The notes under the pieces were generated by a model that had not been told where the DNA came from, made no database searches, and saw only the letters and a program-made list of their open reading frames with translations. Shown here piece after piece: positions 13,822-19,191 of a stretch of 19,191 nucleotides of DNA (the stretch's first letter is position 1; each line of letters starts with the position of its first letter). Location: positions 1-19,191 of the forward strand of contig DASZZY010000133.1 in assembly GCA_036260395.1 (NCBI GenBank). Direction: 5' to 3'. The position numbers and the translations under genes were made by a program. Source of the stretch: DASZZY01 sp036260395. Its GTDB lineage: Bacteria > Actinomycetota > UBA4738 > CALAEC01.

Positions 13822-14325
13822 ATGACCCGCACGCGGGAACGACGCACCCCGTACCATCGCCTCGGCCTGTGGCTGACGAGGCGGCTGCCCGGCGTCTACG
13901 TCCTTCGGTACCTGTGGACGCCGCTCGACCGGCTGGCCCTCCGTCTCACCGGGGGCAGGCGAGGGCTGGCGCCCAAGGCCATCCCCGAGCTGCTCCTCAC
14001 GACCACGGGGCGTAGAAGCGGCGAGCGACGCTCGACCCCGGTGCTGTTCCTGGAGCACGGCGAGGGGTACGCGGTCGTGGCGTCGAACTACGGGCGCCGC
14101 AGGCACCCGGGGTGGTCGTACAACCTCCAGGCCGACCCGCGGGCGAGCGTTCAGATCGGCACCTTGCGCCGGGAAATGGAGGCCCGGCCCGCAACGCCGG
14201 AGGAGTTCGAGCGCCTGTGGCCCCGTTTCGTCGAGATGTGGCCCGGCTGGAAGACCTACCGGCGGATGACGGACCGGCCGTTCCGGATGTTCGTCCTCGA
14301 GCCGCGAGGCCCGCAGCGAGGTTAG
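13822..14325 (+). CDS. Nitroreductase-family deazaflavin (F420)-dependent protein, DUF385/Ddn-like
   Basis: The protein has 167 residues and resembles the Ddn/DUF385 split-barrel family, actinobacterial enzymes that use F420H2, the best known being the mycobacterial nitroreductase that activates pretomanid. Typical features are LLLTTTGRRSGERRSTPVLF (residues 58-77), VVASNYGRRRHPGWSYNLQA with the HPxWxxNL signature, and ASVQIG. The N-terminus is basic with an amphipathic segment and no clear transmembrane helix. ATG 13822 is chosen as the first in-frame start after the candidate promoter; other starts in this frame are not better supported. Its stop TAG (14323-14325) overlaps the stop of the convergent thiolase gene by three bases within a 4-base overlap. 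Confidence 0.85.
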   Translation: MTRTRERRTPYHRLGLWLTRRLPGVYVLRYLWTPLDRLALRLTGGRRGLAPKAIPELLLTTTGRRSGERRSTPVLFLEHGEGYAVVASNYGRRRHPGWSYNLQADPRASVQIGTLRREMEARPATPEEFERLWPRFVEMWPGWKTYRRMTDRPFRMFVLEPRGPQRG

Positions 14326-15497
14326 ACGCGCTCGAGGACGACGGCCATGCCCTGGCCGCCGGAGATGCACAGCGTCGCCAGCCCCAGCGACAGGTCGCGC
14401 TCGCGGAGCTCGTACGCCGTGGAGAGCACGATCCGGGCGCCGGTCATCCCGATCGGATGGCCGAGAGCGATGGCGCCCCCGTTCGGGTTCAGGCGGTCGT
14501 GGTCGAGCTTCAGCTCGCGGTCCACGGCCAGGACCTGCGCGGCGAAGGCCTCGTTGACCTCCAGGACGTCGAAGTCGCCCAGGGCCAGGCCGGTCCGCTC
14601 CAGCACCTTCTGGACCGCGGGGACGACCCCGATGCCCATGTACGCCGGGTCGACGCCGGCCGACGCGGCGGCCACCACGCGCGCCAGCGGCTCCCGTCCG
14701 TCCGCCCTCGCCCGGGATTCCGACATCAATACGAGGGCCGCCGCGCCGTCCGTCACGCCGCACGAGTTCCCGGCGGTCACCGTCCCGTCCTCGGCGAACA
14801 CCGGCCGGAGCTTGGCCAGCGTCTCCAGCGTGGTGTCGGGACGGGGATGCTCGTCCTCGGCGACCGACGTGGTCTGGCCCTTCCGGCCCGGGACCTCGAC
14901 GGCCACGATCTCCTTCGCCAGGCGGTCGCGCCCGGCGCCGGCCTTCCGCTGACTGGCCAGCGCGAACTCGTCCTGCTCGTCGCGGGGGATGCCGTACTTC
15001 CGGGCCAGATTCTCGCCGGTCTCCCCCATGACGAGCCCGCACAGCGGGTCGAGGAACCCGTCGCGGTACATCCCGTCGAGGGCCGGGGCATCGCCCATCC
15101 GGTACCCCGAGCGCATCCGGTCCAGGAGGAACGGCGTACCGGTCATGTTCTCCATGCCCCCGGCCACCGCCACCTCGGCGTTGCCCAGCGCGATCTGCGC
15201 GGCGGCCATCTCCACCGCCTTGGTCCCCGACCCGCACGCCATGTTGACCGTGTAGGCCGGGACCTCCTGCGGGATGCCGGAGCGGTAGGCGACCTGGCGC
15301 GCGGTGTTCGGCCCGTTCCCGGCCTGGCGGGCGTGGCCGAACACGAGCTCGTCCACCGCCGAGGCGTCGACGCCGGCCCGCCGCAGGGCCTCCTGGACGG
15401 CCACGATCCCGAGGTCGACCACCGGCATCTCGGAGAACGCGCCGAGGAACCGCCCGATCGGGGTCCGGGCGCCCTCGACGATGACCGCTCGCTCCAC
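14322..15497 (-). CDS. Acetyl-CoA C-acetyltransferase / thiolase
   Basis: The protein has 391 residues, the normal length for a thiolase. The acyl-accepting Cys88 is in NMACGSGTKA, His347 in GGAIALGHPIG, and the general-base Cys377 in CISGGQG, so all catalytic residues are present. It condenses or cleaves acetyl-CoA units in the cytoplasm. Biosynthetic (2 acetyl-CoA to acetoacetyl-CoA) and degradative thiolase cannot be told apart here, but an acyl-CoA dehydrogenase and a methylacyl-CoA racemase in the window favour beta-oxidation. The start is GTG 15497, with TAGACT ending 6 bases upstream, hence leaderless. The gene lies 29 bases after the nuclease gene on the same strand but has its own promoter. 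Confidence 0.93.
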   Translation of the reverse strand: MERAVIVEGARTPIGRFLGAFSEMPVVDLGIVAVQEALRRAGVDASAVDELVFGHARQAGNGPNTARQVAYRSGIPQEVPAYTVNMACGSGTKAVEMAAAQIALGNAEVAVAGGMENMTGTPFLLDRMRSGYRMGDAPALDGMYRDGFLDPLCGLVMGETGENLARKYGIPRDEQDEFALASQRKAGAGRDRLAKEIVAVEVPGRKGQTTSVAEDEHPRPDTTLETLAKLRPVFAEDGTVTAGNSCGVTDGAAALVLMSESRARADGREPLARVVAAASAGVDPAYMGIGVVPAVQKVLERTGLALGDFDVLEVNEAFAAQVLAVDRELKLDHDRLNPNGGAIALGHPIGMTGARIVLSTAYELRERDLSLGLATLCISGGQGMAVVLERV

Positions 15498-15503
15498 GGC
15501 CCC

Positions 15504-15509
15504 AGTCTA
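15504..15509 (-). promoter_or_regulatory. -10 element TAGACT of the thiolase gene (leaderless)
   Basis: On the minus strand TAGACT ends 6 bases before GTG 15497, matching the leaderless spacing seen elsewhere in this window. It gives the thiolase gene transcription independent of the SOS-type promoter of the upstream nuclease gene. Confidence 0.55.
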
Positions 15510-15526
15510 TCGCCGCCCCCGTCGAC

Positions 15527-17149
15527 CTACCGCCGGGACGCCTGGAGCCGCCGGCGGAGGCGGGCCAGGGCGGCGCCGCCGTCGACCGGCTCGGCCGGCG
15601 CCCGCTCGGCCTCCACGAGCCGCACCGGCGTCCTGGCCAGCCAGCCGGCCGCGGCCCGGACCTCGTCGGCCGCCTCCAGCGGGATGGGGGTCCCGAACCC
15701 GGTCTCGTCCCCGCGGCGCTCGAGGGCCCCCGACCGGAACGCGAGCCGACGGCCGGCGGCCTCGACGACCAGCCGCCCGGCGGCGACCAGCCACCGCTCG
15801 GCCCGGGCCCGGCTGAGGGCCCCCACGAGCGCGTCCAGGCGGTCGCGGACCGATGCGGCCTCCTCGAACCGCTCGCCCTGGGCCAGCCGGCGCATCCGGT
15901 CCTCGAGCGCCTCGAGGAGCCCGCCCGGGGAGGAGAGGGCGGCGTGGAGGAACCGGACGAGCTCCTCGTAGCGCTCGGGGGTGACCCGGCCGTCGCAGGG
16001 GGCGGCGCACCGGCCCACGTCGGCCAGTGCGCACGGCGGGAAGCGGGTGGAACGGCCCATCGACGCGGTGCAGCGTCGGATCGGCACGACGTCCTCGAGG
16101 GCCTCCTTGGCCAGCCGGGCCCTGGCGGCGCTGGGGAACGGGCCCAGGTAGGCGCCGCGGCCGGAGGCCCGGCGAACCACCTTGAGACGCGGCCAGGCCT
16201 CGTCGAGGTCGAGCTTCAGGTACGCGTACCGGCGCCAGGCCTTGCCCCGGCGGTTGTACCGCGGCTGGTGGGTCCGGATCAGCCGGGCCTCGAGGACCAG
16301 CGCCTCCACCTCGGTGGCGCACGGGAACGCCTCGACGTCTCCCATCTCGGCCAGCAGGGCGTGGATCTTCCGCCGATCGTCGCCGTAGAAGTAGGAGCGC
16401 ACCCGGGCCCGGATGTCTCGGGCCTTCCCGACGTAGAGGACCTCGCCGGGGCCGGACGGGGTGGGGGGCCGCCGGAAGGCGTACACGCCGGGGGTTCGCG
16501 GCAGCCCGTCGGACATACGTATTTTTGCGTAGTGGGGGCTCCCACGTGCCCGGCACGCCTGCCGGAGGTCCTCGAGCGTGAGGATCCCCAGCCGTCCGCC
16601 GACCTCCAGCAGTCCGTGCAGCACCTCGGCGCAGGCCTCGGCGTCGTCGAGCGCCCGGTGGGTGGGCGTGGCGGCGGTCCGGAAGAACTGCGCCAGGGTC
16701 TGGAGCCGGACGTTCGGGACGTCCTCGGCCAGCACCCGCCGGGCCAGCCGCGCCGTGCACACCGGGGGCCCCTCGAGCGGCTCGTAGCCCAGCCGGCGGA
16801 GGTCGTGGTTCAGGAACCGGAAGTCGAACCCGGCGTTGTGGGCCACGAACACCGCGCCCCGCAGGAACTCGACCAGCGGGGGCAGGGCGGCCTCCATCGG
16901 AGGGGCGTCGCGGACGGCGACGTCGTCGATGCCGGTGAGGTAGGTGATGAAGCGGGGGATCGGGACGCCGGGATCGACGAGCGTGTGGAAGGCGCCGAGC
17001 CGTTCGCCGCCGCGGTACTTCACGGCCCCGATCTCGGTGATGCGCGAGGCCGGCGGGGCCCCTCCGGTGGTCTCCAGGTCGACGCAGGCGAACGTCACCT
17101 CGGCCAGCGGGATACCGATGTCCTCGAACGTCGCCTGCACGGCCGGCAC
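15527..17149 (-). CDS. DnaQ-type exonuclease fused to UvrC-like GIY-YIG endonuclease (DnaQ-Cho fusion)
   Basis: The protein has 540 residues. The N-terminal DEDDh exonuclease shows Asp24 and Glu26 (CVDLETTG), Asp109 (AHNAGFDFRF) and His164/Asp168 (HRALDDAEA). A linker near 200-215 leads to a GIY-YIG domain (GVYAF 221-225, VLYVGKARDIRARV 237-250). Then comes a UvrC-style cysteine set (RRC...PC...RC..PC), a likely [4Fe-4S] site, and a UVR-like coiled-coil (ERFEEAASVRDRLDAL). The C-terminal RNase H-like nuclease of full UvrC is absent, so like Cho it should cut only one side of a lesion. Mycobacteria carry a similar fusion. I chose GTG 17149 because GGGGAGGG (17155-17162) is 5 bases upstream and the promoter lies at 17193-17221. 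It is probably SOS-induced. Confidence 0.88.
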   Translation of the reverse strand: MPAVQATFEDIGIPLAEVTFACVDLETTGGAPPASRITEIGAVKYRGGERLGAFHTLVDPGVPIPRFITYLTGIDDVAVRDAPPMEAALPPLVEFLRGAVFVAHNAGFDFRFLNHDLRRLGYEPLEGPPVCTARLARRVLAEDVPNVRLQTLAQFFRTAATPTHRALDDAEACAEVLHGLLEVGGRLGILTLEDLRQACRARGSPHYAKIRMSDGLPRTPGVYAFRRPPTPSGPGEVLYVGKARDIRARVRSYFYGDDRRKIHALLAEMGDVEAFPCATEVEALVLEARLIRTHQPRYNRRGKAWRRYAYLKLDLDEAWPRLKVVRRASGRGAYLGPFPSAARARLAKEALEDVVPIRRCTASMGRSTRFPPCALADVGRCAAPCDGRVTPERYEELVRFLHAALSSPGGLLEALEDRMRRLAQGERFEEAASVRDRLDALVGALSRARAERWLVAAGRLVVEAAGRRLAFRSGALERRGDETGFGTPIPLEAADEVRAAAGWLARTPVRLVEAERAPAEPVDGGAALARLRRRLQASRR

Positions 17150-17192
17150 CGTAGCCCTCCCCGCTGACACGTTGGCCGCCGCGCGAGCCGTC

Positions 17193-17221
17193 ACGATAGC
17201 CGAACGTACGTTCGACGTCAA
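17193..17221 (-). promoter_or_regulatory. SOS-type promoter of the DnaQ-Cho gene
   Basis: On the minus strand, TTGACG (-35, 17221-17216) and TATCGT (-10, 17198-17193) are separated by exactly 17 bases. Transcription should start near 17186, giving a leader of about 37 bases with a strong Shine-Dalgarno. It is the best two-part promoter in the window, and a LexA box fills its spacer. Confidence 0.75.
17201..17214. promoter_or_regulatory. LexA (SOS) box, perfect 14-base palindrome CGAACGTACGTTCG
   Basis: The palindrome fits the actinobacterial/Gram-positive LexA consensus CGAAC-N4-GTTCG without mismatch. It sits between the -35 and -10 of the DnaQ-Cho promoter, where bound LexA would block RNA polymerase. 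It also lies just upstream of the -10 (17230-17235) of the divergent gene and may affect both. Confidence 0.85.
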
Positions 17222-17229
17222 GCGACCCG

Positions 17230-17235
17230 TAGAAT
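17230..17235 (+). promoter_or_regulatory. -10 element TAGAAT of the divergent two-CxxC gene
   Basis: TAGAAT is identical to the -10 at 9471, with the same GTAGAATCGCC context. It is followed by a strong Shine-Dalgarno, GAGGAGGAG (17242-17250). The -35 region overlaps the LexA box and has no good consensus match. Confidence 0.5.
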
Positions 17236-17252
17236 CGCCGCGAGGAGGAGCC

Positions 17253-17480
17253 ACGAGCCAGCGAGGGGCCAGGACACGCCTGCGGTGCCGCCAGTGCGGC
17301 AACCTGACGAGGTTCGACGTCGTCGAGTGGCGGAGGACCCGGGCGTACTACCACTACTCGCTGGGGGGCGACCTGACGGTCGAGGAGGAACGGATCCTGG
17401 ACGGGGCCCGCGAGCGGATCACGTGCCGGTGGTGCGGCTCGTCCGGCGACGTCGAGGAGATCCCCCTGGAAGGCCCGTAG
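17253..17480 (+). CDS. Small two-CxxC protein (about 75 residues), probable ACG start
   Basis: Function unknown. The protein has Cys12/Cys15 in LRCRQCGNLTRFDVV and Cys58/Cys61 in ITCRWCGSSG, a pair of knuckles likely binding one zinc, separated by RRTRAYYHYSLGGDLTVEEE. Small actinobacterial proteins of this type are common but uncharacterised. The start is uncertain: after the TAGAAT promoter there is no in-frame ATG, GTG or TTG before the first cysteine pair. The only codon well placed behind GAGGAGGAG is ACG 17253, 4 bases after AGGAGG, the same spacing as at 18754. CTG 17280 is a second option. A T-to-C error or true substitution in an ATG would explain it. The next gene begins at the base after its stop, so they form an operon. 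Confidence 0.62.
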   Translation, partial: TSQRGARTRLRCRQCGNLTRFDVVEWRRTRAYYHYSLGGDLTVEEERILDGARERITCRWCGSSGDVEEIPLEGP

Positions 17481-18644
17481 GTGCCCGGCCCGCTCGACGG
17501 CGTCCGTGTCCTCGACCTCACCCGGCTGCTGCCCGGGAACTACGGGACGCTGCTGCTGGCGGACCTCGGCGCGGACGTGGTGAAGGTGGAGGAGCCGGGC
17601 CGCGGCGACTACATCCGGTGGACGCCGCCCATGGTCGGCGGCGAGGGAGCGATCCACCGGGCGCTGAACCGGGGGAAGCGGTCGATCACCCTCAACCTGA
17701 AGGCCCCGGAGGGCGTTCGGTTGCTCCGGCGGCTCGCGGAGGGGGCCGACGCGCTGATCGAGTCGTTCCGCCCCGGCGTGCTGGCCCGCCTGGGGGCCGG
17801 ATACGACGAGCTCTCGACGGCGAACCCCCGGCTGGTCTACTGCGCGATCACCGGCTACGGCCAGGACGGGCCGTACCGGGACCGGGTCGGCCACGACATT
17901 AACTACATCGGCTACGCCGGGCTGCTGCACGCCACCGGGGCGCCGGACGGCCCGCCGGTGCTGCCCGCGGTCCAGGTCGGCGATTTCGGAGGCGGCATGG
18001 CGGCCGCGCTCGGCACGGCCTCGGCCCTCCTGGAGGCGTCCCGGACCGGCCGCGGGCGGCTCGTCGACGTCGGGATGCTCGACGTCGTGACGTCCTGGCT
18101 CGGGGTGCTGCTGGGCTGGCGGCTGGCCACCGGGACGCCCCCGCTGCGAGGCGGCATGCCGCTGTCGGGAGGCCTGGCTTGCTACCGGGTCTACCGGTGC
18201 GCGGACGGCCGATACCTGACGGTCGGCGCGCTCGAGCCACGGTTCTGGCGGGCGCTGTGCGAGGCGCTCGAGGTCCCGGAGCTGGTCGAGGAGCACTACG
18301 CCGGGCCGGAGCGGCAGCGCGCGATGGGGGAGCGGCTCGAGCGGATCTTCGCCGCCCGCACGCGCGACGAGTGGGTCGAGCGCCTCGCGGAGCTGGAGAC
18401 CTGCGTGGGGCCGGTGAACGACGTGGCGGAGGCGATGGGCGACCCCCAGGTCCGTCACCGCGGCGGCGTCGCGGAGGTCGCCGGCGTGGCCGTGGGCCCC
18501 GGGCCCGCCATCTCCTTGTCCGGGCTCGACCGGGCCGAGCCGCGGCCGGCCCCGGCGCTCGGCGAGCACACCGCCGAGGTCCTTGCGGAGGTCGGGGTGG
18601 ACGGCGACACGGTCGCCGACCTCCGGGCCGGCGGCATCGTCTGA
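17481..18644 (+). CDS. Alpha-methylacyl-CoA racemase, CaiB/BaiF (family III CoA-transferase) fold
   Basis: The protein has 387 residues. In contrast to general CoA-transferases it carries the full racemase set: His138 in GHDINYIGYAG, Asp168 in VGDFGGGMAAAL and Glu252 in VGALEPRFW. The His-to-Asp and Asp-to-Glu distances of 30 and 84 closely match the mycobacterial racemase MCR (30 and 85). The N-terminal VLDLTRLLPGNYGTLLLADLGADVVKVE is the usual CoA-binding start. It should equilibrate (R)- and (S)-2-methylacyl-CoA so that branched-chain acyl-CoAs can enter beta-oxidation, fitting the thiolase and acyl-CoA dehydrogenase here. GTG 17481 abuts the previous stop, with GGAAGG (17468-17473) 7 bases upstream. 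Confidence 0.88.
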   Translation: MPGPLDGVRVLDLTRLLPGNYGTLLLADLGADVVKVEEPGRGDYIRWTPPMVGGEGAIHRALNRGKRSITLNLKAPEGVRLLRRLAEGADALIESFRPGVLARLGAGYDELSTANPRLVYCAITGYGQDGPYRDRVGHDINYIGYAGLLHATGAPDGPPVLPAVQVGDFGGGMAAALGTASALLEASRTGRGRLVDVGMLDVVTSWLGVLLGWRLATGTPPLRGGMPLSGGLACYRVYRCADGRYLTVGALEPRFWRALCEALEVPELVEEHYAGPERQRAMGERLERIFAARTRDEWVERLAELETCVGPVNDVAEAMGDPQVRHRGGVAEVAGVAVGPGPAISLSGLDRAEPRPAPALGEHTAEVLAEVGVDGDTVADLRAGGIV

Positions 18645-18674
18645 GCCGCGGCGGTCCATGTCGGTGGGGGGCGC

Positions 18675-18680
18675 TAGGGT
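18675..18680 (+). promoter_or_regulatory. Candidate -10 element TAGGGT
   Basis: In the 109-base gap before the gene at 18754, TAGGGT fits TANNNT and would give a leader of about 67 bases that ends in a strong Shine-Dalgarno. No -35 is evident, so this is tentative. Confidence 0.3.
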
Positions 18681-18753
18681 CGCGCACGTTGCCCGGGCGG
18701 CGTCCACGGCCGGACGGTGGACGCGACGGTGCCCGACGGGCGAAGGAGGCGCG

Positions 18754-18960
18754 ATGCGGATCGACTGCCACGAGTGCGCGATGGAGGGCACGGACCAGTG
18801 CCGGGATTGCGTCGTGACGTTCATCCTGGGGCGCGAAGGCGAGCCGCTGGTCGTCGATGCGGCCGAAGCCCGGGCCCTCCGGCGGCTGGGGGACGCGGGC
18901 CTCGTCCCGCTGCTGCGGCTGACGCCCCGACCAGCGGGGCCGGAGGAGCCCGCGGTCTGA
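18754..18960 (+). CDS. Small Cys-pair protein (68 residues) upstream of sepH
   Basis: I recognise the type (short actinobacterial proteins beginning MRIDC..C) but no assigned function. Cys5 and Cys8 (DCHEC) and Cys16 and Cys19 (QCRDC) form a compact four-cysteine site in the first 20 residues, probably binding zinc. The rest, VVTFILGREGEPLVVDAAEA and LRRLGDAGLVPLLRL, looks like a short strand followed by a helix. ATG 18754 has AAGGAGG (18743-18749) 4 bases upstream, the best ribosome binding site in this part of the window. It lies 73 bases before the SepH-like gene on the same strand, which has its own promoter. Confidence 0.75.
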   Translation: MRIDCHECAMEGTDQCRDCVVTFILGREGEPLVVDAAEARALRRLGDAGLVPLLRLTPRPAGPEEPAV

Positions 18961-18970
18961 GCCGGGTTCA

Positions 18971-18999
18971 TTGCCAGCGGGGGCGCGGACCGCCACAAT
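18971..18999 (+). promoter_or_regulatory. Promoter of the SepH-like gene
   Basis: TTGCCA (18971-18976, five of six matches to the -35 consensus) and CACAAT (18994-18999) are spaced 17 bases apart. Transcription would begin near 19006 and the leader contains AAGGA (19021-19025), 8 bases before GTG 19034. Confidence 0.5.
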
Positions 19000-19033
19000 G
19001 GGCGACGAAGTCCGCGTTCGAAGGAACTCCTCC

Positions 19034-19191
19034 GTGAAGCGATTGCACATCGTCGGCAAGAGCAAGGACAACAAGCGGCTGCTCCTGGCCAAGACGCGAG
19101 GCGCCAAGTTCGGCAGCTTCGAGGTGCCGATCGGCCAGAAGCTGCTGAAGCTGGTGCGCGAGGTCGAGGAGGCCCGCGGGGCGGGCCGCCG
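19034..19191 (+). CDS. sepH: SepH-like cell division protein (DUF3071), N-terminal fragment cut by window end
   Basis: Only about 52 residues are visible. The opening KRLHIVGKSKDNKRLLLAKT followed by KFGSFEVPIGQKLLKLVREV matches the start of DUF3071/SepH proteins, where a short LxVVGxSxDGxxLxL strand pair leads to a (F/Y)xxPVDExLxxxLR segment. SepH binds FtsZ and promotes Z-ring assembly in Streptomyces and mycobacteria. The GTG at 19034 has AAGGA 8 bases upstream and a two-part promoter at 18971-18999. The fragment is unusually lysine-rich for the family. The C-terminal FtsZ-binding part is outside the window, so the call is by the N-terminus only. Confidence 0.65.
   Translation, partial: MKRLHIVGKSKDNKRLLLAKTRGAKFGSFEVPIGQKLLKLVREVEEARGAGR

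Noticed and set aside
15507..18998. Very long minus-strand open frame of 1163 codons
   Set aside because: It is a shadow in GC-rich DNA: Arg/Pro/Gly-rich low-complexity translation lying over the nuclease, racemase and small genes, which have clear motifs in other frames.
19016..19027. GTTC-GAAG-GAAC inverted repeat in the sepH leader, considered as a second LexA box
   Set aside because: The half-sites are in the wrong order (LexA needs GAAC-N4-GTTC), and the repeat coincides with the AAGGA ribosome binding site.
1..19191. tRNA, rRNA, CRISPR, insertion sequence, phage or toxin-antitoxin content
   Set aside because: No cloverleaf-like segments, regularly spaced repeats, transposase motifs or terminal inverted repeats were found on reading; composition and codon use are even across the window.

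Overview
This 19.2 kb window is very GC-rich, densely packed chromosomal DNA and most likely comes from an uncultured or deep-branching member of the Actinomycetota. The lineage call is inference. It rests on a SepH-like (DUF3071) N-terminus at the right edge, two families of F420-associated flavoprotein folds (PPOX class and DUF385/Ddn type), a DnaQ-GIY-YIG fusion of mycobacterial type, an actinobacterial-type LexA box (CGAAC-N4-GTTCG), a gamma-alpha fused 2-oxoacid:ferredoxin oxidoreductase, and many genes that look leaderless. I see no tRNA, rRNA, CRISPR array, insertion sequence or phage gene. No gene-free stretch exceeds about 150 bases.

Layout. 1-1930: the end of a glycerate kinase gene, a YbaK/EbsC aminoacyl-tRNA deacylase-like gene, a class I methyltransferase and an IscA/ErpA-type Fe-S carrier. 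1979-4104: an overlapping pair of short MetE-like barrels, one without the zinc motif and one with it, resembling a split folate-independent methionine synthase. 4202-7095: korA-korB, behind an unusual leader hairpin. 7215-7397: a 60-residue CxxC...CxxH protein with a possibly structured leader. 7428-9038 (minus) and 9059-9487 (plus): an AidB-like acyl-CoA dehydrogenase and an F420 PPOX-class protein, fired from a shared 20-base divergent promoter. 9484-11384: a tight run of a degenerate receiver domain, a zinc-ribbon protein, a DUF72 protein, a 67-residue protein and a 35-residue membrane microprotein. 11395-12396: ornithine cyclodeaminase/mu-crystallin family. 12400-13671 (minus): a secreted LVIVD-repeat protein. 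13822-14325: a Ddn-like protein. 14322-15497 (minus): thiolase. 15527-17149 (minus): a DnaQ-Cho fusion nuclease under a textbook LexA-controlled promoter. 17253-18644: a two-CxxC protein followed by an alpha-methylacyl-CoA racemase. 18754 to the right edge: a small Cys-pair protein and the start of sepH.

How the genes fit together. Acyl-CoA dehydrogenase, thiolase and methylacyl-CoA racemase point to fatty-acid or branched-chain acyl-CoA breakdown, feeding a TCA cycle that uses KorAB. The Fe-S carrier would fit KorB and the cysteine cluster of the nuclease, but that link is inference.

The strongest finds are four. First, a LexA box sits exactly in the 17-base spacer of the DnaQ-Cho promoter. 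Second, about eight genes have a TANNNT-like -10 element 5-11 bases before the start codon and no Shine-Dalgarno, while genes with leaders carry good Shine-Dalgarno sites. Third, the split methionine synthase pair appears to lack one zinc ligand. Fourth, a divergent two-CxxC gene has a strong Shine-Dalgarno but only ACG where its start codon should be. All alignments to families are from memory of their motifs; no database search was run.
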